Translations under genes and position numbers: made by a program
Notes under the pieces: generated by a model
Database searches by the model: none
What the model was told of the DNA's origin: nothing
Seen by the model: the letters and a program-made list of their open reading frames with translations, nothing else
Shown: positions 25,175 through 31,784 of the stretch, piece after piece
Position numbering within the stretch: position 1 is the stretch's first letter
Layout of the letters: every line of letters starts with the position of its first letter
NCBI GenBank assembly: GCA_964563105.1
Contig: CAZLXM010000039.1
Location: 1 to 31,784 of the forward strand
Direction: 5' to 3'
Length of the DNA stretch: 31,784 nt
Origin: CAYVTV01 sp964563105
GTDB lineage: Bacteria > Bacteroidota > Bacteroidia > Bacteroidales > GCA-2748055

Positions 25175-28100
25175 ATGGCAGGTATAGATTTCTCTCAACC
25201 AATCTTAGGTGCGGGCGCAAGCGCAAAAACAGATTTTGCTGCTGCACAGGCCAGGACCGGACTTAATTTTATGGGTCAGGCAAGATTCAAGCGGGGAATA
25301 AAAGCTGAACTGGGAGTAGAAGCTTTTGCAAATGCATCCGCAGAACTTTCAAAATTTGTTCGTGCAAGTATTGCCGGGACAGCCTTTGCAAGAGCGCAAG
25401 CCGGAATCCAGCTTCAACTTCCCTTAAACCTTTTTGAAGAATTCGGATTTTCAGTGAGAGCCGAAGCGATTGCAGAAGCAGCAGCAGGAGTTGAAGCAGA
25501 TCTGGGACTTTCTATTGGCGACTTTGTCTTACTTGCCCAACGAAATCCGGATTTAACAGGATTAGCCCTTGAAATTCTTCTTTTATTTCTCGAAGAAGTA
25601 AGCATTGGAGGGTCCTTTGAAGTTAATGTATCAGCTTCTGCAAAAGCTCATGCTTCAATTTCTGTTTCAGGAACAATTATTGAGAAAGCAGGAGATAAAG
25701 CTGGATTTTATTACACAATTGATGCAGGAGCAGGACTTGCAGCGGGAGTTGGAATGGGATTCAAGGCTGGTGCCGAATTTAAAGATTTTAGAAGATTTTT
25801 TGGACGTGCCGTGGATAAAACTGTTGACACCACAATACAGGAAATACTTAAAATAATTCCATCAAATCTCAAATTAAATACAAACCCGAACGGTCTTAGC
25901 CCTGATGATCCCAATCTAAATCTGGTACCCTGGTTTGAAGCTTTTGCCCCTGTTGCAAAAATTGCATTGCGGATTGCTTATGAAGCAGGGCTGAAAATTG
26001 CCGAAAATAATCCCGGACATTCAAAAAATGATGCTGCAATATTATGTGATGAGGCTATAAAGATTTTTCTGGAAGAATCTCAAAGATTTATATTCAACAA
26101 ACTTCTTGAAAGCGGAATTGATTCTATACGAAAACAACTTGAACAGGAGATTCCAAACCTGTCTGCAGGCAACTGGAATAACCAGGTCACCCTCCGATGC
26201 AGGACTGAATTAGCAGATCAACTTTTAAAAATGCCGTCAGAACCATTTCAATATTTCCAGGAGAATATAGATTTCTGGAAGGATTTGATTCAAAAGGCTA
26301 TTAACCTGCTGGTTGCAATTAATAATCCCGATCCTAAGTTAACAGAAGCAATAACAATAGTCTACTGCACTTCGGAATTATTGATGGAAGCTGTCAGGAC
26401 TAAAGTAAATACTGCTTCTGCTTATGCAACAGCAATTGGTGCAGGAACTGTTAATACAAATACCCGACCTTTCATGGGACAATTAAATCCACAACCAGAC
26501 CCCCTTATTGTCTCAACAATCAGAACTGTAATTGGAGGAAATGGCGCATTAACTTATCCTGATTTATTACAATTTTTAGTTAATGATGTTATAGTAAATA
26601 ATGTTTTGGCAGCATTCCCGGAACTTAACCAGTTCATGAATATTTTTAAGGATGACTTTTTAAAGGCAGAAAACGAAATCCTCAAATTATTGTTACAAAA
26701 TGCCAATTCATTTGATCCGGCAAATCCCAACTCTGCAAAAGCTAACCCGCATGCACTATTAACCCTGGTTGTACGGGCAATCGACAAGTTTTTAACAGAT
26801 AAATTCAGAAATGATATTCTTCCGCAAATCCTGAATCATGTTTCAGATCCCAATTTGAGGCTATACATAGATGAAGTTCTTTGTGAAGCAGTAGTTTATA
26901 CAAAAGATGCGGGGCTGAACACTATACTTAATTGGGAAAACGAATCATTTGACAATGATGATTTTACTGAAGCCCTGGCAGGTGTAATTATGTTATTACT
27001 TGGAAGAACAGTTGTTATTGTAGCCGACACCTTTTTAACTGCAACACAGGAACAATTTAAAAACAGTTGTGATGATATTGCCTCAAAAATCAGGAATTAT
27101 GCTGCCAATCCCAGAGGAAACCACAGAGAAATCCAAGCTTTGATCCCTCATATTGATCCTGAGCTTATTCAGCTAACAGCAGACAGTGTGGAAATTGGCG
27201 GCGTAGTCCTGGGCCCCCTGGCTGATGATACGAGAAAACGTTTAAGAAATCTTTTATATCAGATATTTGAGCCAATTCCTCCCGGAAAAGAACGTGATTT
27301 CCTTGATAGTTTAGCTGATGATTTTTTCATTCCAAATATTGACCAGTTACAACAAGTAAGCAATGAATTGGCTACAATCTCTAAGGAAAGATTTGTTTTA
27401 TTTGTTGAACAATTCATTTTAAAAGTTGGAGAATATACTCTTAGCAAGATAGAAGAATTGATACTTTCCTTTATTGACCTCGTGGTAAATTGGGAAAGAT
27501 ATCTTGCAGAAACATTGTTGCAAGCGGCCGATTTTTTAAGAAACCTGGAAGAAAACTTAATAGCCTTAAATCAGGAATTAATCAATTTGTTGGAAGCCTC
27601 AACAAATGCGCTTCGCAATTTATTCCAGTCCTTAGGCAGTTCAACTCTTAAGAAAAGAATCAAAAATGGGCTCATAAATAATTTTATTGCTAAAGCCTTT
27701 AACGCACTTGAAAATAATAACATTTATAAAGCATTACCCTCAGAGTGGAAAGAAGATGTTCGTGCTTCGCTAAACGCTGCGGTAGATTTGGCAATTGACA
27801 ATTCCTTAACCCAGCCTGTTTCCAATGCTTTTGCTATGTTAGCAAATCAACTTGATGAATTAATGCCGGATATCAGAGAAATAGACCCAAATGAAAATCT
27901 ACCTGAACAACTGATGCTTTTAATTCTAAATAAGATTGAAGAAAACATCAGAAAACATTTCTTCAGAGATAAACCATCTATCTCACCAACAATTGATTTT
28001 AACTATTCTGTTTGGGTTTATGACCCGCCATTTAGCGGACATTGGGAAACACACCATATCTTTATCCCTTTAGGAAAAATTGAAATAAATCTTACCCCTT

Positions 28101-29635
28101 TTATTAATACTATTAGAAATGCTATTCAGGCACTGGATTTTTATCATAATGCCCTTAATAATGCTTGTTTCAAGTTGGGTATTGCTCTTGCAAAAGAGTT
28201 AGAATTTGCGGCCCAAAAACTGTTATATGAAAATAAAAAAGCTGATAAGAAAATTCTTGATAAAATCAATAATGAACACAATAACAAGGCCAAAGAAATT
28301 GCTGTTCTTTCTCCTGTTTCTCTTTCGCATTATACAGGACCATTTGATGTGAAAATACACCTGGGAGGGGTATCCATGTCTTATCTGGGCCTGGGTAAAG
28401 ATGAAATGCAAAGGCTCCTGATTTTTATAAATGGTGAATTAATTCCTCCAAAATCATTAATCATTGAAGATTTAAGTTTAAATGCCGATGACAATAAGGC
28501 CCATTCCAAAGATTATGAATTAAATAATCTTATTTTTTTAGATAAGAAAAGCGGGAATTTTGTTAACGCATTTAATCCCGCTGCCGGAATAATTAAAACT
28601 TCCAAAGCGAGCATTATTACAGATTCTGCGATGTATTTCCCTGCTCAAAAAATGCAAGGTTCGATTACCGGTAAGGAAATTTTATCAGGCTCTAATATAA
28701 AAGAGCAGGCTGAATCGAAATCAGTTTATAACCCGGCGATAAAAAACTCCGGCTCAGATAGTTTATATTTTGAAAGAAAATCCGAAACAATCTTAAAGGA
28801 AAAAGGTGAGGTTAAAGGCAATTTATTAGTCCATAATTATGATTTAAAAAACAATCTGCCGGGCAGAAAAATTTCCAATTCAACGATCGATTCGCTATTA
28901 CAGGAAAGAATCCCGGGATTGCTGATTCAATTCAAAATTAAATTGGACGAACCTTTTATTGTAGAAGGAGTGAATGTTTTGACTGTGGTAGTAATTGAAA
29001 GAGGTGGAAACCGTCATCAGCAAAATGTTAGTTTCACTGTTTCCCGTGAAACATTATTTAAAGGACCGGTTCCCGGTGTTATAGTGTTACCTGGTAAAAA
29101 CAGTGGGGAAAACCTGAAAGCAACGATGACTTTAAATAACGTAATCAATTATTTTAATAATTCCGGAAAGAAAAATAATATCACAATGCAGGATTATATA
29201 GCTTCAATTCCGAAAGAAAAAATTAAAAAAGAAAAAGAAACGGAAGCAAAAATATTAGCAGAGGTACCAATTAAAAAGAAAGAAACAATTATCGTATTAC
29301 AAAAAGACAGACAAGGAAAAGAAAAACCGGTTGGCAAGCCAATTCTTTTAGATTATACTTCATCAGTTGAAAGAAAATTAAAACTGCAAGAACTTCAGTT
29401 GGACAATAAAACACTGGCTAAGAAAAATCAAAGGTTAAAAACAGAAAAAGTTAGCTATGAGAAGTCTTTGACCGTGTTGGATAATTATAAAAAAAGAAGT
29501 AAAGATGATTCTAATAAAAATAAAATTAGTCCGAAATTTCTTTTAGATAATAAAGATTTAAACCGGAGTTTAAAATCCGCTATGGACTACCTGAATAAAC
29601 AGAGTAATTCTTATTTAAACGATAAAATTCAATAA
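25175..29635 (+). CDS. Large uncharacterised protein (1486 aa) of a two-gene unit
   Basis: I do not recognise this protein. It has no signal peptide, no T9SS tail and no obvious single membrane helix. Residues 1-215 are Ala/Gly-rich with alternating small residues (GAGASAKTDFAAAQARTG, FANASAELSKFVRASIAG, VNVSASAKAHASISVSGT, GAGLAAGVGMGFKAGAEF). About 220-950 is long, leucine-rich and almost wholly helical. About 940-960 has an aromatic segment VYDPPFSGHWETHHIFIPLG. Two beta-strand stretches, FDVKIHLGGVSMSYLGLG to LLIFINGELIPP (1052-1090) and IQFKIKLDEPFIVEGVNVLT to VSFTVSR (1246-1300), look like halves of an Ig-like domain separated by a ~150-residue Ser/Lys-rich insertion. The C-terminus is Lys-rich, with a coiled coil near 1397-1440. 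The next gene starts 2 bases after its stop. Possible roles (cargo or effector of an injection-like or lysis-dependent system, or a cytoplasmic scaffold) are guesses. Confidence 0.8.
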   Translation: MAGIDFSQPILGAGASAKTDFAAAQARTGLNFMGQARFKRGIKAELGVEAFANASAELSKFVRASIAGTAFARAQAGIQLQLPLNLFEEFGFSVRAEAIAEAAAGVEADLGLSIGDFVLLAQRNPDLTGLALEILLLFLEEVSIGGSFEVNVSASAKAHASISVSGTIIEKAGDKAGFYYTIDAGAGLAAGVGMGFKAGAEFKDFRRFFGRAVDKTVDTTIQEILKIIPSNLKLNTNPNGLSPDDPNLNLVPWFEAFAPVAKIALRIAYEAGLKIAENNPGHSKNDAAILCDEAIKIFLEESQRFIFNKLLESGIDSIRKQLEQEIPNLSAGNWNNQVTLRCRTELADQLLKMPSEPFQYFQENIDFWKDLIQKAINLLVAINNPDPKLTEAITIVYCTSELLMEAVRTKVNTASAYATAIGAGTVNTNTRPFMGQLNPQPDPLIVSTIRTVIGGNGALTYPDLLQFLVNDVIVNNVLAAFPELNQFMNIFKDDFLKAENEILKLLLQNANSFDPANPNSAKANPHALLTLVVRAIDKFLTDKFRNDILPQILNHVSDPNLRLYIDEVLCEAVVYTKDAGLNTILNWENESFDNDDFTEALAGVIMLLLGRTVVIVADTFLTATQEQFKNSCDDIASKIRNYAANPRGNHREIQALIPHIDPELIQLTADSVEIGGVVLGPLADDTRKRLRNLLYQIFEPIPPGKERDFLDSLADDFFIPNIDQLQQVSNELATISKERFVLFVEQFILKVGEYTLSKIEELILSFIDLVVNWERYLAETLLQAADFLRNLEENLIALNQELINLLEASTNALRNLFQSLGSSTLKKRIKNGLINNFIAKAFNALENNNIYKALPSEWKEDVRASLNAAVDLAIDNSLTQPVSNAFAMLANQLDELMPDIREIDPNENLPEQLMLLILNKIEENIRKHFFRDKPSISPTIDFNYSVWVYDPPFSGHWETHHIFIPLGKIEINLTPFINTIRNAIQALDFYHNALNNACFKLGIALAKELEFAAQKLLYENKKADKKILDKINNEHNNKAKEIAVLSPVSLSHYTGPFDVKIHLGGVSMSYLGLGKDEMQRLLIFINGELIPPKSLIIEDLSLNADDNKAHSKDYELNNLIFLDKKSGNFVNAFNPAAGIIKTSKASIITDSAMYFPAQKMQGSITGKEILSGSNIKEQAESKSVYNPAIKNSGSDSLYFERKSETILKEKGEVKGNLLVHNYDLKNNLPGRKISNSTIDSLLQERIPGLLIQFKIKLDEPFIVEGVNVLTVVVIERGGNRHQQNVSFTVSRETLFKGPVPGVIVLPGKNSGENLKATMTLNNVINYFNNSGKKNNITMQDYIASIPKEKIKKEKETEAKILAEVPIKKKETIIVLQKDRQGKEKPVGKPILLDYTSSVERKLKLQELQLDNKTLAKKNQRLKTEKVSYEKSLTVLDNYKKRSKDDSNKNKISPKFLLDNKDLNRSLKSAMDYLNKQSNSYLNDKIQ

Positions 29636-29637
29636 TC

Positions 29638-30618
29638 ATGTTGCAGACAGCGATAACAGAACTAGTTAACATCTTAATTGGAGACCTGACATCTTCTGAT
29701 GCTCAATTTATGAAAAGGGCAGAAAATGCAATTCAAAAAGTCCGTGAATTACAACTACAACATAAATCAAATCTAACTTCAGGCATTTCCCGGATTGAGA
29801 AAGAAGAGATCTTTGAAAAAACAGGAGTTGAAGTTGATCCAAATCCTTATTTCCGGGTTGACAATTTTCCGAAATTATTAAACTGTATTATTGCTGTACA
29901 GGCACAGGGCACTCAACCTGAATTGATCCTTGCTCTATGGATGAAAGAAGCAACACTTGAGGTTCTTTCAGAAATGGTTTTATCCGGTCCCTGGGCGGTT
30001 ACAACTACTGAAGATGCAAAAGCCATGTTTATAGCAATGAACTTCTTTAAATTTCTCGGGGCCGATCTTTTTGTACGATATAAACCGGCGAGCGGAGGTG
30101 ACAATATTCTTTTGGAGGATGGAAGGTATGCAAGCGAACACAAGGATATTCTTGAACGCGCTAATTCAGAATTGATGAGGCTTGGATTTGCAAAAGGGGA
30201 TTACGCAAAAATTATGAGGGATAATCTTATAGTTACTGGCGGAAACTCAGGAGTGCCTTACACAGTTCAAGCCCGGGGTTCCTACTATGCAGCAATGTTA
30301 AGCATGACACATGCTCTTTTTCAAAAAATTAAAACGGAGAAGGATACTTTATATGATGAATTTACATTTAACTATCCTCTGTCAGATCAATTAACCTACA
30401 TTATTTATAATTCTGGCAGAGGATCAAAAAAAATAACAAACAAAGGTGCATATGCATTGTTTAAATCTCACAAACAACAAGCCGATTCTGCAGGAATGAA
30501 GCTGGAGGATTTCTTACTTCAAACGAAAATTATTGGAAAATCATGGGCAGGGCCCCGTACAAATGCTGTTAGATTTGATTACTACCTTAAATGTTACAGG
30601 CCAATATTTACAGCATGA
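29638..30618 (+). CDS. Uncharacterised 326-aa partner protein
   Basis: This soluble-looking 326-residue protein has no signal peptide and is not a family I know. It starts 2 bases after the 1486-residue gene ends, so translation is probably coupled. Notable stretches: a helical N-terminus with IQKVRELQLQHKSNLTSGIS; residues ~70-110 with QPELILALWMKEATLEVLSE, slightly reminiscent of the active-site helix of lysozyme/transglycosylase-like enzymes (Glu after MK); SGPWAVTTTEDAKAMFIAMN; NLIVTGGNSGVPYTVQARGS; and a C-terminal KIIGKSWAGPRTNAVRFDYY. The lysozyme idea is weak: the usual downstream motifs are not visible. It could equally be a chaperone or immunity partner of its neighbour. Confidence 0.75.
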   Translation: MLQTAITELVNILIGDLTSSDAQFMKRAENAIQKVRELQLQHKSNLTSGISRIEKEEIFEKTGVEVDPNPYFRVDNFPKLLNCIIAVQAQGTQPELILALWMKEATLEVLSEMVLSGPWAVTTTEDAKAMFIAMNFFKFLGADLFVRYKPASGGDNILLEDGRYASEHKDILERANSELMRLGFAKGDYAKIMRDNLIVTGGNSGVPYTVQARGSYYAAMLSMTHALFQKIKTEKDTLYDEFTFNYPLSDQLTYIIYNSGRGSKKITNKGAYALFKSHKQQADSAGMKLEDFLLQTKIIGKSWAGPRTNAVRFDYYLKCYRPIFTA

Positions 30619-30753
30619 GCAGGATAAATAGCAATAGCATCCACATTAAAAAATGCTTACTTCCTGTTTATTTAATATCCAGGTACCCTTGATTTTAACG
30701 AAAAAAATATCATGAAAATATAAGATTAAAAATATCCACTAATATTTTGTGAT

Positions 30754-30761
30754 TATATTTG
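30754..30761 (+). promoter_or_regulatory. Possible -7 element for methyltransferase-like gene
   Basis: TATATTTG fits the TAnnTTTG consensus. It lies about 80 bases before the likely ATG at 30843, with no clear -33 TTTG at the right distance. Confidence 0.3.
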
Positions 30762-30842
30762 ATTGAGATTAGTGATGTTAAAAAAAATAAACATCATTGC
30801 CCGGTTAATAATGAAGTACAAACTCCTGTAAGTGGAGAATAT

Positions 30843-31538
30843 ATGGCAGAAAAATCAATAAAAGCAGGAATCAGGACAATTTTAGCACCAATTCGCTGGA
30901 TAATAATAACAGGCCTGGTATTTTTTGTGGCATCCGGAAATATTAACAATTTAAGAGTATGGGTTTATATTGGTGTATATGTTTTTGGAGGACTAATCAT
31001 AGGAATTATACTTTATGTAAAATCCCCAAAACTATTATACGACAGAAGAAAAATGCATGAGGGGACTAAATAAATTGATAAGTATATTATTCTAAGCTAC
31101 TTTTTGTTTGCTATAATTATAATCCCATTTATTGCCGGAATTGATAAAAGATTAAACCTTTCTGATGAAATGCCTTTCTGCTATTTATTTGTTGGAATTA
31201 TTCTATATATATTTTCAGCAATATTTTCTATATGGCCAATGATTCACAATCCTTTTTTTGAAGGAACCCTGCGTATTCAGAAAGACAAAAATCATAATGT
31301 AGTAAGTACGGGCCCCTATAAAATTGTGCGACATCCGGGATATTTAGGAATGATTTTTGGTTCAATTGCACTCACATTAGCGTTGGGATCAATATTTGCA
31401 TTTATACCCGTGTTTATAATGATTATATTAATTGTTATCAGAACATATTATGAAGATGAAACTTTACAGAAAGAATTGACCGGCTATTCTGATTATTGTA
31501 AAGAAGTTAAATACAGGCTGATCCCTTATATTTGGTAA
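30843..31538 (+). pseudogene. Isoprenylcysteine methyltransferase-like membrane enzyme split by in-frame TAA
   Basis: Two open pieces lie in the same frame and together form one ~231-residue protein of the isoprenylcysteine carboxyl methyltransferase (ICMT)/methyltransferase-family membrane group. The N-part from the ATG at 30843 (preceded by GGAG) has RTILAPIRWIIITGLVFFVA and two helices, ending LYDRRKMHEGTK. A TAA at 31071-31073 interrupts it. The frame then continues IDKYILLSYFLFAIIIIPF, a further helix, the SAM-binding signature VSTGPYKIVRHPGYLGMIFG and the C-terminal YYEDETLQKELTGYSDYCKE and RLIPYIW motifs. Everything else is intact, so this is a young pseudogene, a sequencing error, or a readthrough case. 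An ATG inside the second piece would give a protein lacking the first helices. Family members methylate lipids or prenylated/other small substrates. Confidence 0.8.
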
Positions 31539-31784
31539 CTCTGTTAATCCCCGATTGATTTTAATAAGAAATAGTTAAAAACAATGTATGAATGCATACA
31601 AAGTATATATTTCATAAAAATTTCAATAAAGATTAAATATAAAGTAAACACCATAACATTGGTTTATTCACTATTTTGGATATATATGCAATGAGGTGTT
31701 GTTTTTATTTATTAGTTAGGGGCAAGTGTAAGTGCGACACGCTGCTGTCCGAATAACTGTTAAACGCTCTTTGATTATCAGGAC
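31539..31784. other. AT-rich end of window
   Basis: No coding or structural signal that I can support. A less AT-rich stretch from about 31720 to the window end (GCGACACGCTGCTGTCCG and on) may begin something outside the window. Confidence 0.4.

Noticed and set aside
30759..31073. Start of the methyltransferase-like gene at a TTG at 30759
   Set aside because: An ATG at 30843 with GGAG upstream fits the family N-terminus better, and the extra residues (rich in Lys/His) look non-coding. The TTG also overlaps the likely -7 element.

Overview
The window looks like a chromosomal segment of a Bacteroidota bacterium, probably an environmental member of the Bacteroidales/Marinilabiliales/Cytophagales breadth. 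The reasons are a type IX secretion (T9SS) C-terminal sorting domain on a giant surface protein, a TonB-dependent receptor with an N-terminal carboxypeptidase-regulatory-like domain, a FISUMP-type surface protein, PorT-like barrel architecture, AT-rich gaps, generally weak Shine-Dalgarno sequences and several TAnnTTTG-type -7 elements. I see no tRNA, rRNA, CRISPR array or transposase.

Left part (1-4.3 kb) is an accessory patchwork. It holds the 3' end of a FISUMP surface protein (the gene begins before the window), a decayed beta-propeller gene on the minus strand with an in-frame stop, a GNAT acetyltransferase, a DUF4332 helix-hairpin-helix protein and a ferredoxin-nitroreductase fusion. The acetyltransferase and the DUF4332 gene are each preceded, at about the same distance, by a similar ~32-base motif, which hints at modular insertion.

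4.3-9.1 kb: a stand-alone TonB-dependent receptor, then on the minus strand a GRP/RhaT-like sugar transporter followed by ribokinase. The last two read as a small pentose (ribose) uptake and phosphorylation operon.

9.1-13.0 kb: small genes in loose order. They are a PadR-like regulator with a membrane protein (one operon, with a recognisable promoter), a 3' remnant of a hexapeptide-repeat acetyltransferase, a small DUF5808-like membrane protein, and a secreted alpha/beta hydrolase. After the hydrolase comes an inverted-repeat element that looks attC-like.

13.0-24.1 kb (all minus strand): a two-component system (LytS-type histidine kinase with an FG-GAP-like sensor region, and a response regulator with a LuxR-type output domain). 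Downstream of it are a 2383-residue T9SS-exported multidomain protein and a PorT-like outer-membrane barrel. The giant gene carries a nearly identical ~590-base tandem duplication and 13 PKD-like modules. The layout suggests a signal-controlled surface adhesin/matrix protein locus.

24.1-31.8 kb: after a 1.1 kb largely non-coding gap comes a tight two-gene unit, a 1486-residue protein and a 326-residue protein. Neither has a signal peptide or a family I recognise, and this is the best candidate here for an undescribed system. It is followed by an isoprenylcysteine-methyltransferase-like membrane enzyme gene split by a single in-frame TAA.
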